DNA of 64,000 bases from Pantoea deleyi (GTDB lineage: Bacteria > Pseudomonadota > Gammaproteobacteria > Enterobacterales > Enterobacteriaceae), in contig NZ_CP071405.1 in the NCBI RefSeq assembly GCF_022647325.1, positions 2,604,001 to 2,668,000 on the forward strand. The letters run 5' to 3'. The notes beneath the pieces are model-generated. The model worked only from the letters and a program-made list of their open reading frames with translations. It had not been told where the DNA came from and ran no database searches. This document shows, in pieces, positions 31,407 to 42,357 of this stretch (position 1 is its first letter; the number at the start of each line of letters is the position of its first letter). A program made the translations under genes and the position numbers.

Positions 31407-33080
31407 TTACTCGCCTTTAGCCGCTTTGAACGCTTCAGCCATAGCGCTGGAGAAATTGCCTTCTTCCTGTTTGGTGTTAACAGTATTGATAGCTTCTTTC
31501 TCATCAGCCTGGTCTTTCGCACGGACAGACAGGCTTACGACACGGTTTTTACGATCAACGCCGGTGAACTTAGCTTCAACGTCGTCGCCAACGTTCAGAA
31601 CCAGAGTTGCATCTTCAATGCGGTCCAGTGAAGCTTCAGAAGCGCGCAGGTAACCCTCAACGCCGTCTGCTAATTCAACTGTAGCACCTTTAGCGTCAAC
31701 TGCAGTCACTTTACCGGTGACGATGGCACCTTTCTTGTTCAGAGTGATGTAGTTGTTGAACGGATCTTCTGCCAGCTGTTTAACGCCCAGAGAGATACGC
31801 TCACGCTCTGCATCGACCTGCAGTACAACAGCAGCGATTTCGTCGCCTTTTTTGTACTCACGAACGGCTTCTTCGCCAGTCGCGTTCCAGGAGATGTCAG
31901 ACAGGTGAACCAGACCGTCGATGCCGCCGTCCAGGCCGATGAAGATACCGAAGTCAGTGATTGACTTGATTTTACCTTCAACACGATCGCCTTTGTTGTG
32001 CGTCTCAGCGAACAGCTGCCATGGGTTAGATTTGCACTGCTTCAGACCCAGGGAGATACGACGACGCTCTTCGTCGATGTCCAGAACCATAACTTCAACC
32101 ACGTCGCCTACGTTAACAACTTTAGACGGATGGATGTTTTTGTTGGTCCAGTCCATTTCAGAAACGTGTACCAGACCTTCAACGCCTTCTTCGATTTCTA
32201 CGAAGCAGCCGTAATCAGTCAGGTTGGTTACACGACCGGTCAGGCGGGTGCCTTCCGGATAGCGTTTAGCGATAGCAACCCATGGATCTTCGCCCAGCTG
32301 CTTCAGACCCAGAGAAACACGAGTACGCTCGCGGTCGAACTTCAGCACCTTAACGGTGATTTCGTCGCCCACGTTGACGATTTCGCTAGGATGCTTAACG
32401 CGCTTCCATGCCATGTCAGTGATGTGCAGCAGGCCATCAACGCCGCCCAGATCAACGAATGCGCCGTAGTCAGTGAGGTTCTTAACGATACCTTTAACTT
32501 CCATGCCTTCCTGCAGGTTTTCCAGCAGCTGATCGCGCTCTGCGCTGTTTTCGGATTCGATAACCGCACGACGTGAAACCACGACGTTGTTGCGTTTCTG
32601 ATCCAGCTTGATCACTTTGAACTCAAGCTCTTTGCCTTCCAGGTGCAGCGTATCGCGCACCGGGCGCACATCTACCAGTGAACCTGGCAGGAACGCACGG
32701 ATACCGTTGAGCTCAACTGTGAAGCCGCCTTTAACTTTGCCGTTGATAACACCGGTAACAGTTTCAGCGTCTTCGTAAGCTTTCTCCAGCGTGATCCATG
32801 CTTCATGGCGCTTCGCTTTCTCACGGGACAGCAGGGTTTCACCGAAGCCGTCTTCCACTGCATCCAGAGCAACATCAACTTCGTCGCCAACCTGGATTTC
32901 CAGTTCGCCGGCTGCGTTCTTGAACTGCTCTGCAGGAATTGCAGATTCAGATTTCAGACCCGCATCAACCAGAACGACATCTTTGTCGATAGAAACGACG
33001 ATGCCACGAACGATAGAACCCGGGCGGGTTTCGATTGTTTTTAAGGATTCTTCAAATAGTTGAGCAAAAGATTCAGTCAT
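31407..33080 (-). CDS. rpsA: 30S ribosomal protein S1
   Basis: Large RNA-binding ribosomal protein that helps the 30S subunit bind and unfold mRNA. 557 residues, equal to E. coli. Six S1 (OB-fold) repeats follow one another, for example [40 protein letters not shown] and [20 protein letters not shown]. The first two repeats are the divergent ribosome-binding type. In the E. coli gene, expression is autoregulated at the leader, which has similar sequence here. Confidence 0.99.
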   Translation of the reverse strand: MTESFAQLFEESLKTIETRPGSIVRGIVVSIDKDVVLVDAGLKSESAIPAEQFKNAAGELEIQVGDEVDVALDAVEDGFGETLLSREKAKRHEAWITLEKAYEDAETVTGVINGKVKGGFTVELNGIRAFLPGSLVDVRPVRDTLHLEGKELEFKVIKLDQKRNNVVVSRRAVIESENSAERDQLLENLQEGMEVKGIVKNLTDYGAFVDLGGVDGLLHITDMAWKRVKHPSEIVNVGDEITVKVLKFDRERTRVSLGLKQLGEDPWVAIAKRYPEGTRLTGRVTNLTDYGCFVEIEEGVEGLVHVSEMDWTNKNIHPSKVVNVGDVVEVMVLDIDEERRRISLGLKQCKSNPWQLFAETHNKGDRVEGKIKSITDFGIFIGLDGGIDGLVHLSDISWNATGEEAVREYKKGDEIAAVVLQVDAERERISLGVKQLAEDPFNNYITLNKKGAIVTGKVTAVDAKGATVELADGVEGYLRASEASLDRIEDATLVLNVGDDVEAKFTGVDRKNRVVSLSVRAKDQADEKEAINTVNTKQEEGNFSSAMAEAFKAAKGE

Positions 33081-33188
33081 ATTGATAATCTTCAGGATTC
33101 TTCAATTTAACGTCCATCTGACTTCATGTCGGATGGGGTTGTTTCACATGCCCTGCACCGGATCCGTGGTACGGGGTGATAAATTCAG
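33081..33188 (-). promoter_or_regulatory. rpsA leader, likely S1 autoregulation region
   Basis: This 108-base cmk-rpsA gap has no strong Shine-Dalgarno before the rpsA ATG (GATTATCAAT precedes it), as in E. coli, where a structured leader replaces it. Arms CCATC-GAC and GTC-GATGG (33113-33135) form one leader hairpin. The likely rpsA promoters lie at the cmk end or inside cmk. Confidence 0.55.
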
Positions 33189-33875
33189 TTAAGCCGGAAT
33201 GCCCAGTTTTTCACGGGCATAATGTAGTGCTTTTTCAATGACCTGGTCGATAGACATCTCGGTAGAGTCCAGCACCAGTGCATCGTCAGCAGCAACTAAA
33301 GGGGCAATTGCGCGATTGCGATCGCGGTCGTCGCGCTCTTTTATCTCGGCTAAAAGGCGGTCAAAGTTAACATTAAAGCCATTATCCTGCAACTGTAGCA
33401 TACGGCGCTGAGCACGCTCTTCCGGGCTGGCATCGAGGAAAATTTTCACCGGCGCATCCGGAAAAACCACGGTGCCCATGTCACGACCATCTGCAATCAG
33501 GCCCGGCATTTCACGGAAACCACGCTGACGGCGCAACAGCGCCTCACGCACCCGCGGAAAAGCGGCTACGCGGGAAGCGGTGTTGCTCACCTCCTGCGTG
33601 CGGATTTCACCGGTAACATCTTCGCCTTCGAGGATAACCTGCATTTCACCGTTTTGTGACACGAAACGCACATCAAGATGCGCTGCAATCGGCACCAGTG
33701 CTTCTTCAGACTCGATATCCACCTGATGATGCAGTGCGGCTAACGCCAGCACGCGGTAAATCGCACCGGAGTCCAGCAGATGCCACTGCAGCGATTCCGC
33801 CATGGCTTTGCACAGGGTTCCTTTTCCCGCTCCACTTGGCCCATCAATAGTTATGACCGGGGCAGTTACTGTCAT
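33189..33875 (-). CDS. cmk: Cytidylate kinase
   Basis: Phosphorylates CMP and dCMP, recycling the CMP released in phospholipid, LPS and RNA metabolism. 228 residues (E. coli 227). The N-terminal P-loop is [20 protein letters not shown]. The segment [20 protein letters not shown] and the CMP-specific insert region are present. It is 108 bases upstream of rpsA. Unlike E. coli, no ycaL lies between it and aroA. Confidence 0.98.
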   Translation of the reverse strand: MTVTAPVITIDGPSGAGKGTLCKAMAESLQWHLLDSGAIYRVLALAALHHQVDIESEEALVPIAAHLDVRFVSQNGEMQVILEGEDVTGEIRTQEVSNTASRVAAFPRVREALLRRQRGFREMPGLIADGRDMGTVVFPDAPVKIFLDASPEERAQRRMLQLQDNGFNVNFDRLLAEIKERDDRDRNRAIAPLVAADDALVLDSTEMSIDQVIEKALHYAREKLGIPA

Positions 33876-33931
33876 TATTCCCTCCTGTTGCTGCGTGCCT
33901 TATGACCATCTGGTCACCAATAATGCATAGC

Positions 33932-33960
33932 ATTATACGCTGCATAGCATGGCTTGGTTA
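33932..33960 (-). promoter_or_regulatory. Possible cmk promoter
   Basis: A perfect minus-strand TATAAT (ATTATA at 33932-33937) lies about 57 bases before the cmk start. The -35 region at the expected spacing (TAACCA) is poor, so the assignment is tentative. Confidence 0.35.
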
Positions 33961-34042
33961 CCCTTTCGCACTGACAGGGTTCGAAATCTTAGTTAATTCA
34001 GAGGATCTCTGCGGAATGACAGCCAGATTAAACCGGCGGGAT

Positions 34043-34062
34043 CCGGTGCGAAACCGCACCGG
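34043..34062 (-). terminator. Hairpin after aroA, possible terminator
   Basis: The 8-base arms CCGGTGCG/CGCACCGG with a 4-base loop lie 11 bases after the aroA stop. No T run follows on the minus strand. Confidence 0.45.
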
Positions 34063-34072
34063 AGAGGAGATA

Positions 34073-35359
34073 TCAGGCAGGCTGGCTGATTTTTGCCAGC
34101 TGAACAAAATAGTCCGGGAAGGTTTTAGCGGTGCAGCCGGGATCCAGAATGGTCACCGGCGTATCGGAGAGCGCCACCAGAGAGAAGCACATCGCCATAC
34201 GGTGATCGTTGTAGGTACCGATATCGGCATGGATCAGCGTGACCGGCGGCGTGATACGAATGTAGTCATGTCCCTCTTCAACCTCTGCCCCCACTTTGCG
34301 CAGCTCAGTGGCCATGGCGCTCAGTCGATCGGTCTCTTTTACCCGCCAGTTATAGATGTTACGCAACTGGGTTGTACCTTCAGCAAACAGGGCGGTTGTC
34401 GCAATGGTCATGGCGGCATCCGGAATATGGTTCATGTCCATATCGATCGCCTGCAGTTTCCCTGCGGTACAGGCAATGTAATCATCGCCCCACTCAATGG
34501 TTGCGCCCATTTTTTCCAGCACGTCTGCAAAGCGGATATCGCCCTGCACGCTCTGGCGACCAATCCCGGTGACCCGCACCGTGCCACCTTTGATAGCGGC
34601 AGCCGCCAGAAAATAGGAGGCGGAGGAGGCGTCGCCTTCAACCAGATAGTCACCTGGCGACTGGTACTGCTGCTGTCCCTTGATCAGGAAGCGCTGATAG
34701 TTCTGATTCTCCACAGCGACGCCGAAGCACTGCATCAGGTTCAGGGTGATATCAATGTAAGGTTTGGAAACCAGATCGCCTTTAATCGTGATACAGGTAT
34801 CCTGCTGCGCCAGCGGTGCGGTCATCAGCAGTGCGGTCAGGAACTGGCTGGAGACACTGCCATCCACGCTGACGTCACCGCCGGTGAACCCACCCCGTAA
34901 ACGCAACGGCGGATAGTTTTCGTTTTCCCGGTACTCAATGGTCGCGCCGCCCTGACGCAGGGCATCCACCAGATGGCCGATAGGACGCTCTTTCATGCGC
35001 GGTTCGCCGGTCAGCTCCAGATCGTGCTCGCCCAGACAGAGCGCCGCAGCCAGCGGACGCATTGCGGTGCCGGCATTCCCCAGGAACAGTGACAGCGGCT
35101 GTGCAGCATGAAGCGGCCCGGCATTACCTGTGACTTCACACACCGTGCGATCGCTGGAAAGCGTATAGCTCACGCCCAGCGCGGTCAGCGCATTCAGCAT
35201 GTGCCGGACATCATCGCTGTCGAGTAAGTTGGTGAGACGCGTGGTGCCGTTAGCCAGCGCAGCCAGCAGCAAAGCACGATTGGAAACGCTCTTTGAGCCT
35301 GGCAGATTTACGGTGCCATTGACGCGGGCAATGGGCTGGAGAGTCAGGGAGTCCTGCAT
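34073..35359 (-). CDS. aroA: 5-enolpyruvylshikimate-3-phosphate synthase
   Basis: Sixth step of the shikimate pathway, joining shikimate-3-phosphate and PEP; the target of glyphosate. 428 residues from the start [20 protein letters not shown] (E. coli 427). An upstream TTG at 35377 would add MRISFH, but the ribosome site TGAGGA overlaps that triplet, which favours the ATG. Active-site blocks [20 protein letters not shown] and [20 protein letters not shown] are wild type, with the natural Gly and Pro of a class I, glyphosate-sensitive enzyme. It is second in the serC-aroA operon. Confidence 0.98.
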   Translation of the reverse strand: MQDSLTLQPIARVNGTVNLPGSKSVSNRALLLAALANGTTRLTNLLDSDDVRHMLNALTALGVSYTLSSDRTVCEVTGNAGPLHAAQPLSLFLGNAGTAMRPLAAALCLGEHDLELTGEPRMKERPIGHLVDALRQGGATIEYRENENYPPLRLRGGFTGGDVSVDGSVSSQFLTALLMTAPLAQQDTCITIKGDLVSKPYIDITLNLMQCFGVAVENQNYQRFLIKGQQQYQSPGDYLVEGDASSASYFLAAAAIKGGTVRVTGIGRQSVQGDIRFADVLEKMGATIEWGDDYIACTAGKLQAIDMDMNHIPDAAMTIATTALFAEGTTQLRNIYNWRVKETDRLSAMATELRKVGAEVEEGHDYIRITPPVTLIHADIGTYNDHRMAMCFSLVALSDTPVTILDPGCTAKTFPDYFVQLAKISQPA

Positions 35360-35375
35360 GTGAAACGAAATCCTC

Positions 35376-35410
35376 AAAAAATACAGAGACCTCGCCGTAT
35401 GACGAGGTCT
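35376..35410 (-). terminator. Attenuator-like hairpin between serC and aroA
   Basis: Arms AGACCTCG/CGAGGTCT (35387-35394 and 35403-35410) are followed on the minus strand by CTGTA and then TTTTTT, ending right at the aroA ribosome site. An analogous stem-loop in E. coli serC-aroA has been proposed to reduce aroA expression relative to serC. Confidence 0.65.
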
Positions 35411-35441
35411 GGCATCAGCATAATTGCTGAGATCTTAATAA

Positions 35442-36527
35442 TCAGCCGTGACGGCGTTCGAAATCAACCATGAAATCCGTCAGCGCTTTTACGCCTTCCA
35501 GCGGCATCGCATTATAAATAGATGCGCGCATACCGCCTACGACACGGTGCCCTTTCAGCGCATGCAGGCCCGCCCTGAACGACTCTTCCAGGAAGAGCGC
35601 ATCCAGAGAAGCATCAGCCAGCTGGAAAGGAATATTCATGCGGGAACGGTTCTCCGCCGCCACATCATTGCGATAGAAGCCGCTGTGGTCGATAACACCA
35701 TACAGCAGGTCAGATTTTGCCTGGTTGATGCGATCAATTTCGGCCACACCGCCCTTCTCCTTCAGCCACTTAAACACCAGTCCGGAGAGATACCATGCAA
35801 AAGTGGGCGGGGTGTTAAACATTGAATCGTTATCGGCCAGCACTTTGTAATCGAGAATAGAAGGCACGGAGGCGTGCGCCTGGCCCAGCAGGTCTTCGCG
35901 CACAATCACCAGGGTTAAGCCGGCTGGCCCCACGTTTTTCTGCGCACCTGCATAGATGACGCCGTAGCGGCTGACGTCGATAGGGCGTGACAGAATGGTC
36001 GAGGAGAAGTCAGCGACTACCGTTTTGCTGCCAAAGTCGGGCTGCTCGTCAATGGCGATGCCGTCAATGGTTTCGTTCGGGCAGAAATGCAGGTAAGCGG
36101 AGTCTTCGCTGACCGCCCACTCGCGCATCGGCAGAATGGCACGTTTGCCCTCGCGGGTCGTTTTGACATCCAGCGTGCGTGGAGAGCAATATTTTTCCGC
36201 TTCTTTTATGGCGCTATGCGCCCAGTAACCGCCATCGGCATAGTCGGCGTGAGTCGCACTTCCCAGCAGGTTACCCGGCACAGCGGCAAACTGCGCGCGC
36301 GCCCCGCCATGACAGAATAAAACTTTGTAATTCGACGGTATTTTTAGCAGATCACGGAAGTCCTGCTCTGCCTCTTCAGCCACCTGAATAAACTCTTTAC
36401 TGCGGTGACTGATCTCCATTACAGAGGTACCCAGACCGCGCCAGTTCGTCAGTTCCTGTTCTGCACGACGAAGGACTTCAACCGGTAGCATCGCCGGGCC
36501 AGAGCTAAAATTATAAACTTGCGTCAT
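35442..36527 (-). CDS. serC: Phosphoserine aminotransferase
   Basis: PLP enzyme used in both serine synthesis (3-phosphohydroxypyruvate to phosphoserine) and pyridoxal phosphate synthesis. 361 residues (E. coli 362). The N-terminal [20 protein letters not shown] and the PLP lysine in [12 protein letters not shown] are present. First gene of serC-aroA, divergent from ycaO; E. coli ycaP, which lies between them there, is absent. Confidence 0.98.
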   Translation of the reverse strand: MTQVYNFSSGPAMLPVEVLRRAEQELTNWRGLGTSVMEISHRSKEFIQVAEEAEQDFRDLLKIPSNYKVLFCHGGARAQFAAVPGNLLGSATHADYADGGYWAHSAIKEAEKYCSPRTLDVKTTREGKRAILPMREWAVSEDSAYLHFCPNETIDGIAIDEQPDFGSKTVVADFSSTILSRPIDVSRYGVIYAGAQKNVGPAGLTLVIVREDLLGQAHASVPSILDYKVLADNDSMFNTPPTFAWYLSGLVFKWLKEKGGVAEIDRINQAKSDLLYGVIDHSGFYRNDVAAENRSRMNIPFQLADASLDALFLEESFRAGLHALKGHRVVGGMRASIYNAMPLEGVKALTDFMVDFERRHG

Positions 36528-36839
36528 TTCCCCTCACCACTGTCATATCGAACGGTTATGAATAATCATCCGGTTTTATCACTGCATTCTGATAGCTGCA
36601 ATCATAAATCAGGGAGCGGTCACATTTTCTGAATCCGTCTCGCCGGAGGTTATGTTACCAATGCAAACCGGCACGGAATTTTGTGAGGCTTCATCCGGCC
36701 TCTCGAATCCGCATTTGGCTGGCAAGCCGCTCTGATGAAAACTAAGCCGGTAAAATTATCTGCCCTGATAGCGGTCGGTCAGCAAAGTCCGTATCATGGC
36801 GCGCTTTACGCACCCTATGACAACTGAGAGAGCGCCACA
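36528..36839. other. serC-ycaO intergenic region
   Basis: 312 bases between two divergent genes, so both promoters should be here. I see AT-rich stretches near 36570-36610 on the serC side and TATCAT at 36792-36797 on the ycaO side, but no convincing -35 partner for either. TGTGACCGCTCCC on the minus strand (near 36622) contains a CRP-like half-site only. No ORF is evident. Confidence 0.5.
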
Positions 36840-38603
36840 ATGACGCAAACATTTATCCCGGGCAAAGATGCCGCACTGGAAGACTCCATTGCGCGTTTCC
36901 AGAACAAGCTGCAGGATCTTGGCTTTAATATTGAAGAAGCTTCCTGGCTTAATCCTGTTCCCCATGTCTGGTCAGTGCATATCCGCGACCGCGATTGCCC
37001 GCTCTGTTTTACCAATGGTAAAGGGGCCAGCAAAAAAGCGGCGCTGGCGTCTGCGCTGGGCGAATACTTTGAGCGTCTCTCAACCAACTACTTTTTTGCT
37101 GACTTCTGGCTGGGAAAAGAGATCGCCAGCGGCGATTTCGTGCACTATCCCAATGAGAAATGGTTCGCCATTCCTGACGATGAGTCACTGCCTGAAGGGA
37201 TTCTGGACCCGCGCCTGCGGGCGTTTTACGATCCTGACCAGGCGCTGACGGCGTCCGGCCTGATTGATCTGCAGTCCGGTCATACCGAGCGGGGGATCTG
37301 TGCCCTGCCCTTTACCCGTCAGTCCGACCAGCAGACGGTCTACATCCCGATGAACATCATCGGCAATCTCTATGTATCAAACGGCATGTCGGCAGGTAAC
37401 ACGGCGAATGAAGCGCGCGTTCAGGGCCTGTCTGAAGTGTTCGAACGCTACATTAAAAATCGCATTATTGCTGAAGCCATCAGCCTGCCTGCCATCCCGG
37501 ATACCGTGATGCAGCGTTATCCTGACGTGACAGAAGCGATTGCCCGTCTGGAAGCGGAAGGCTTCCCGATTTTCGCCTATGACGCCTCGCTGGGCGGAAA
37601 ATACCCGGTCATCTGCGTGGTGCTGTTCAACCCTGCTAATGGCACCTGCTTTGCCTCCTTTGGCGCACACCCGGATTTCGGTGTGGCGCTGGAGCGTACC
37701 GTGACCGAACTGCTGCAGGGCCGCAGCCTCAAAGACCTGGACGTGTTTACGCCACCGACCTTTGACGACGAGGAAGTCGCTGAACATGCCAACCTCGAAA
37801 CGCACTTCATTGATTCAAGCGGTCTGATCTCCTGGGATCTGTTCAAAGAAACAGCCGATTACGACTTTGTTGACTGGTCATTTGCGGGCAGCACCGAGCA
37901 GGAATTTGCCACACTGATGGCGATCTTTGCCGCTGAAGATCAGGAAGTCTACATCGCCGATTACGAGCATCTGGGCGTATACGCCTGCCGCATCATCGTT
38001 CCGGGCATGTCAGACATCTATCCGGCAGAAGATCTGGTGCTGGCGAACAACAGCATGGGCGCGGGCATCCGTGAAACCCTGCTCTCTCTGCCTGACAGTA
38101 ACTGGAATCCGGAAGAGTATCTGGATCTGATCGGTCAGCTCGACGATGAAGGCTTTGATGATTTCACGCGCGTTCGTGAGCTGCTGGGCCTGGCGACCGG
38201 TAAAGACAATGGCTGGTATACGCTGCGTGTGGGCGAGTTAAAAGCGATGCTGGCGCTGGCGGGCGGCGATCTGGATCAGGCGCTGATCTGGACGGAATGG
38301 ACGATGGAATTCAACAGCTCAATCTTCACGCCAGCGCGCGCAAACTACTATCGTTGCCTGCAGACCCTGCTGTTACTGGCGATGGAAGATGAGCGCGATC
38401 CGCTGCAGTATCATCACGCTTTCCTGCGGATGTATGGCGAAAGCGCCATGGAGGCCGCTTCCGCCGCCATCAGTGGAGAACGTCCGTTCTATGGCCTGCA
38501 GTCCGTTGATGAGTCGCTGCAGGCATTCCCGGCGCATCAGTCCCTGCTTGCCGCCTACGAAAAACTGCAAAAGGCTAAGCGTCAGTTCTGGAAAAACGTC
38601 TGA
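36840..38603 (+). CDS. ycaO: YcaO, ribosomal S12 beta-methylthiolation accessory factor
   Basis: 587 residues (E. coli 586). The N-terminal YcaO domain, an ATP-dependent cyclodehydratase-like fold, has NGKGASKKAALASALGEYFERLS (the ATP/Mg-binding Glu cluster). The C-terminal part has TPR-like helices. E. coli YcaO assists RimO in methylthiolation of S12 Asp88. There is no peptide-cyclisation partner or precursor peptide nearby, so this is the stand-alone type. Its stop is followed by a hairpin and the focA promoter region. Confidence 0.96.
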   Translation: MTQTFIPGKDAALEDSIARFQNKLQDLGFNIEEASWLNPVPHVWSVHIRDRDCPLCFTNGKGASKKAALASALGEYFERLSTNYFFADFWLGKEIASGDFVHYPNEKWFAIPDDESLPEGILDPRLRAFYDPDQALTASGLIDLQSGHTERGICALPFTRQSDQQTVYIPMNIIGNLYVSNGMSAGNTANEARVQGLSEVFERYIKNRIIAEAISLPAIPDTVMQRYPDVTEAIARLEAEGFPIFAYDASLGGKYPVICVVLFNPANGTCFASFGAHPDFGVALERTVTELLQGRSLKDLDVFTPPTFDDEEVAEHANLETHFIDSSGLISWDLFKETADYDFVDWSFAGSTEQEFATLMAIFAAEDQEVYIADYEHLGVYACRIIVPGMSDIYPAEDLVLANNSMGAGIRETLLSLPDSNWNPEEYLDLIGQLDDEGFDDFTRVRELLGLATGKDNGWYTLRVGELKAMLALAGGDLDQALIWTEWTMEFNSSIFTPARANYYRCLQTLLLLAMEDERDPLQYHHAFLRMYGESAMEAASAAISGERPFYGLQSVDESLQAFPAHQSLLAAYEKLQKAKRQFWKNV

Positions 38604-38979
38604 TACCTGACGGGAAAATCTGACACCACCAGCACGACATGGCACCGGATTTATCCGGTGCCACTCTTCCCGCCTCATCTGTTAATGAAACATTAGCTGT
38701 ATTAAAATTCATTCTTATTACATTGCATCATTTTATTTAACATGCAATCGTTTCACGCCTGACGTGCGCACGTCAGACTCATTATGCCGCGCTCAGCCAT
38801 TAAAATATTTTTGTATTTTTAAAATTTATTTAATTCAACAAATTCATCTATTTAGATAAAAATTGCATTTTTATTCCCGCTTTCGGCTGTCGATCATTTC
38901 GGCAAACATGATCTATATCAATTACCACCCACTACGCCTTTGTTAGTATTTTTTCAGACAACTTCAGGAGTAAGTTAGT
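38604..38979 (+). other. ycaO-focA intergenic region
   Basis: 376 AT-rich bases. Near the ycaO end a 10-base stem TGGCACCGGA/TCCGGTGCCA (38640-38649 and 38654-38663) is followed by CTCTTCC and may act as a weak terminator. The middle, about 38680-38900, is very AT rich (TTTTTGTATTTTTAAAATTT), as at the multi-promoter E. coli pfl control region where IHF and ArcA bind. I could not place those sites. The FNR-type promoter at the focA end is listed separately. Confidence 0.6.
38908..38949 (+). promoter_or_regulatory. Anaerobic FNR-dependent focA-pfl promoter
   Basis: ATGAT-CTAT-ATCAA (38908-38921) matches the FNR palindrome TTGAT-N4-ATCAA in 9 of 10 bases. The -10 TAGTAT is at 38944-38949, putting the predicted start at about 38956. 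The FNR centre is then 41.5 bases upstream, the classical class II spacing. The short leader carries the AGGAG ribosome site. Confidence 0.8.
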
Positions 38980-39840
38980 GTGAAAACTGACAACCCTTTT
39001 AATCTTTTATTACCCGCCGCAATGGCGAAAGTGGCCGAAGAGGCCGGTATCTATAAAGCCACCAAGTCCCCCTTCACCACCTTCTTTCTGGCAATAAACG
39101 CCGGCGTATTTATCTCAATCGCGTTCGTATTTTACATTACAGCGACCACCGGCAGTGGCGCGATGCCCTATGGCCTGGCCAAACTGATTGGGGGTGTCTG
39201 TTTCTCCCTCGGCCTGATGCTGGTGGTGGTCTGCGGTGCCGACCTCTTCACCTCTACGGTGCTAATCGTGGTCGCCAAAGCCAGTGGACGCATCAGCTGG
39301 GGCCAGCTGGCCCGCAACTGGATTAACGTCTACGCCGGTAACCTTGCAGGCGCCCTCTTCTTTGTGGCGCTGATGTGGTTCGCCGGTCAGCACATGGTGG
39401 CAAACGGCGCATGGGGTCTGAACGTCCTGCAAACCGCCGATCACAAGATGCATCACACGTTTCTGGAAGCGGTCTGTTTAGGCACGCTGGCTAATCTGCT
39501 GGTCTGCCTCGCCGTCTGGATGAGTTATTCAGGCCGGAGCCTGACCGATAAACTGGTTGTGATGATTCTGCCTGTTGGCATGTTTGTCGCCAGCGGGTTC
39601 GAACACAGCATCGCCAATATGTTTCTTATCCCTTACGCCATTACCATCCGCGACTTCGCGACACCGGAGTTCTGGCAGGCTGCTGGCTCATCGGCAGCAC
39701 AGTTTCCATCGCTTACCGTCAGTCACTTCATTCTCGACAATCTGATTCCTGTGACGATCGGTAACATCATCGGCGGCGGCGTGCTGGTTGGGCTGACCTA
39801 CTGGGTTATCTATCTCCGCAAAGGCAGCCAGACACACTGA
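38980..39840 (+). CDS. focA: Formate channel FocA
   Basis: Pentameric inner-membrane formate/nitrite family channel that exports or imports formate depending on pH. 286 residues (E. coli 285). It starts at GTG (38980) with AGGAG 9 bases upstream. The pore histidine is H209 in SGFEHSIANM. Six hydrophobic helices are visible, with the conserved GADLFTSTVLIV and NNLIPVTIGNI-type (DNLIPVTIGNIIGG) repeats. Co-transcribed with pflB. Confidence 0.98.
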   Translation: MKTDNPFNLLLPAAMAKVAEEAGIYKATKSPFTTFFLAINAGVFISIAFVFYITATTGSGAMPYGLAKLIGGVCFSLGLMLVVVCGADLFTSTVLIVVAKASGRISWGQLARNWINVYAGNLAGALFFVALMWFAGQHMVANGAWGLNVLQTADHKMHHTFLEAVCLGTLANLLVCLAVWMSYSGRSLTDKLVVMILPVGMFVASGFEHSIANMFLIPYAITIRDFATPEFWQAAGSSAAQFPSLTVSHFILDNLIPVTIGNIIGGGVLVGLTYWVIYLRKGSQTH

Positions 39841-39853
39841 TTCTGAATCTGAC

Positions 39854-39875
39854 GGCACAGAACGACAGCTGTGCC
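39854..39875 (+). other. Hairpin between focA and pflB
   Basis: The 7-base arms GGCACAG/CTGTGCC with an 8-base loop sit in the 71-base focA-pflB gap. No T run follows, so it is not a terminator. It could be a processing or stability element that favours pflB over focA in the shared transcript. Confidence 0.45.
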
Positions 39876-39911
39876 CGACCGTAAAGTCTCCTCATATAAG
39901 GCAGGTATATT

Positions 39912-42194
39912 ATGACCGAACTTAATGCAAAACTGGCTTCAGCATGGGAAGGATTTGCTGAAGGCGAATGGCAGAATAGCGTCAACGTGCGCGACTTCAT
40001 TCAGAAAAACTACACCCCTTATGAAGGTGATGAATCATTCCTGGCGGGCGCGACTGAAGCGACCACCCGGCTGTGGGAAAGCGTGCTGGAAGGCATCAAA
40101 ATTGAGAACCGCACTCACGCTCCTGTCGATTTTGACACCGACCTCGCCTCAACGATCACTTCCCACGACGCTGGTTACATCAACAAGTCACTGGAAAAAA
40201 TCGTTGGTCTGCAGACTGAAGCACCATTAAAACGTGCCATCATTCCTTTTGGTGGCATCAAGATGGTTGAAGGCTCCTGCAAAGTCTATGGCCGTGAACT
40301 CGATCCTTCACTCAAAAAAATCTTCACCGAGTACCGTAAAACCCACAACCAGGGCGTCTTCGATGTCTACACTCCTGACATTCTGCGCTGCCGTAAATCA
40401 GGTATTCTGACCGGTCTGCCTGACGCCTATGGCCGTGGCCGTATCATCGGCGACTATCGTCGTGTGGCGTTATACGGCATCGACTTCCTGATGGCCGATA
40501 AATTCGCTCAGTTCACCTCACTGCAGCAGGATTTAGAGAACGGCGTCAACCTGGAAGCCACTATCCGTCTGCGTGAAGAGATCTCCGATCAGCATCGTGC
40601 GCTGGCGCAGATCAAAGAGATGGCGGCAAAATATGGTCACGATATTTCCGGCCCGGCAACCAATGCGATGGAAGCCGTGCAGTGGACTTACTACGGCTAC
40701 CTGGCCGCAGTGAAATCACAGAACGGTGCGGCGATGTCCTTCGGCCGCGTCTCGACCTTCCTTGATGTTTACATCGAACGTGACCTCAAAGCTGGTAAGC
40801 TGACCGAAGAGCAGGCACAGGAACTGATTGACCATCTGGTCATGAAACTGCGTATGGTGCGTTTCCTGCGTACGCCGGAATATGATGAGCTGTTCTCAGG
40901 CGACCCTATCTGGGCGACAGAATCCCTGGCCGGTATGGGCGTCGATGGCCGTACCCTGGTCTCAAAAAGCACGTTCCGCTTCCTGAACACCCTCTACACC
41001 ATGGGGCCTTCACCTGAGCCGAACATGACCATTCTGTGGTCTGAAAAACTGCCGGTTAATTTCAAAAAATATGCCGCTAAGGTCTCTATCGACACCTCAT
41101 CCCTGCAGTATGAGAACGATGACCTGATGCGCCCTGATTTCGATAACGATGACTACGCCATCGCCTGCTGCGTAAGCCCGATGGTCGTCGGCAAACAGAT
41201 GCAGTTCTTTGGCGCCCGCGCCAACCTGGCAAAAACCCTGCTCTACGCAATCAACGGCGGCGTGGATGAGAAGCTGAAAATGCAGGTTGGACCGAAAGGT
41301 GACAAAATCAGCGACGACGTGCTGGATTTCGATACCGTCATGGCGCGTATGGACCACTTCATGGACTGGCTGGCCAAGCAGTATGTGACTTCACTGAACA
41401 TCATTCACTACATGCATGATAAATACAGCTATGAAGCGTCACTGATGGCCTTACACGATCGCGATGTTTACCGCACCATGGCCTGCGGTATCGCCGGTCT
41501 CTCCGTGGCTGCAGACTCACTCTCTGCCATTAAATATGCCAAAGTGAAACCAGTACGTGACGAAGATGGCCTGGCTATCGACTTTGATATCGAAGGCGAA
41601 TATCCGCAGTTCGGTAACAACGACCCACGGGTGGATGACCTGGCCTGCGATCTGGTTGAACGCTTCATGAAGAAAATTCAGCAGCTGACCACCTATCGCA
41701 ATGCTGTTCCAACACAGTCTGTTCTGACCATTACCTCCAACGTGGTTTATGGTAAGAAAACCGGTAATACCCCGGACGGACGCCGCGCGGGTGCGCCATT
41801 TGGACCCGGTGCTAACCCGATGCATGGCCGCGACCAGAAAGGCGCCGTAGCCTCGCTGACATCCGTTGCCAAACTGCCGTTTGCTTATGCGAAAGATGGT
41901 ATCTCCTACACCTTCTCTATCGTGCCAAACGCGCTGGGTAAAGATGACAACGTGCGTAAAACCAACCTTGCCGGTCTGATGGATGGTTACTTCCATCACG
42001 AGGCCAGCATCGAAGGCGGTCAGCACCTTAACGTCAACGTGATGAACCGTGAGATGCTGCTGGACGCGATGGAACATCCGGAAAAATATCCGCAGCTGAC
42101 CATCCGCGTCTCCGGTTACGCTGTACGCTTTAACTCGCTGACCAAAGAGCAGCAGCAGGATGTGATTACCCGTACCTTCACACAGTCCCTGTAA
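39912..42194 (+). CDS. pflB: Pyruvate formate-lyase
   Basis: Glycyl-radical enzyme that splits pyruvate with CoA into acetyl-CoA and formate under anoxia. 760 residues, equal to E. coli. The catalytic cysteine pair C419-C420 ([12 protein letters not shown]418/C419 without Met) and the radical glycine G735 ([10 protein letters not shown]734 without Met) are both in place. It is activated by PflA, encoded just downstream. A strong terminator follows. Confidence 0.99.
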   Translation: MTELNAKLASAWEGFAEGEWQNSVNVRDFIQKNYTPYEGDESFLAGATEATTRLWESVLEGIKIENRTHAPVDFDTDLASTITSHDAGYINKSLEKIVGLQTEAPLKRAIIPFGGIKMVEGSCKVYGRELDPSLKKIFTEYRKTHNQGVFDVYTPDILRCRKSGILTGLPDAYGRGRIIGDYRRVALYGIDFLMADKFAQFTSLQQDLENGVNLEATIRLREEISDQHRALAQIKEMAAKYGHDISGPATNAMEAVQWTYYGYLAAVKSQNGAAMSFGRVSTFLDVYIERDLKAGKLTEEQAQELIDHLVMKLRMVRFLRTPEYDELFSGDPIWATESLAGMGVDGRTLVSKSTFRFLNTLYTMGPSPEPNMTILWSEKLPVNFKKYAAKVSIDTSSLQYENDDLMRPDFDNDDYAIACCVSPMVVGKQMQFFGARANLAKTLLYAINGGVDEKLKMQVGPKGDKISDDVLDFDTVMARMDHFMDWLAKQYVTSLNIIHYMHDKYSYEASLMALHDRDVYRTMACGIAGLSVAADSLSAIKYAKVKPVRDEDGLAIDFDIEGEYPQFGNNDPRVDDLACDLVERFMKKIQQLTTYRNAVPTQSVLTITSNVVYGKKTGNTPDGRRAGAPFGPGANPMHGRDQKGAVASLTSVAKLPFAYAKDGISYTFSIVPNALGKDDNVRKTNLAGLMDGYFHHEASIEGGQHLNVNVMNREMLLDAMEHPEKYPQLTIRVSGYAVRFNSLTKEQQQDVITRTFTQSL

Positions 42195-42211
42195 TCACCG
42201 TTCTGAGTGAT

Positions 42212-42238
42212 AAAAGGCTCCTCGCGGAGCCTTTTATT
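42212..42238 (+). terminator. Intrinsic terminator of pflB
   Basis: The 10-base stem AAAAGGCTCC/GGAGCCTTTT with loop TCGC is followed by ATTT. It separates pflB from pflA, so pflA likely has a weaker or independent supply of transcript. Confidence 0.9.
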
Positions 42239-42357
42239 TAAAAAAGTCTGTTCTGGTCGTCATCTTTTCGGGGTGCCTACCAGAATCGATTTCCTGCCCT
42301 GAGCGCAACAGAGATTGCGCCGTCTGTCCCGGCAGACCTACTGGAGAAAACATCGCA

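Noticed and set aside
36840..38603. YcaO as part of a peptide natural-product (azoline) cluster
   Set aside because: There is no precursor peptide, E1-like or dehydrogenase gene nearby, and the protein matches the housekeeping E. coli YcaO along its full length.
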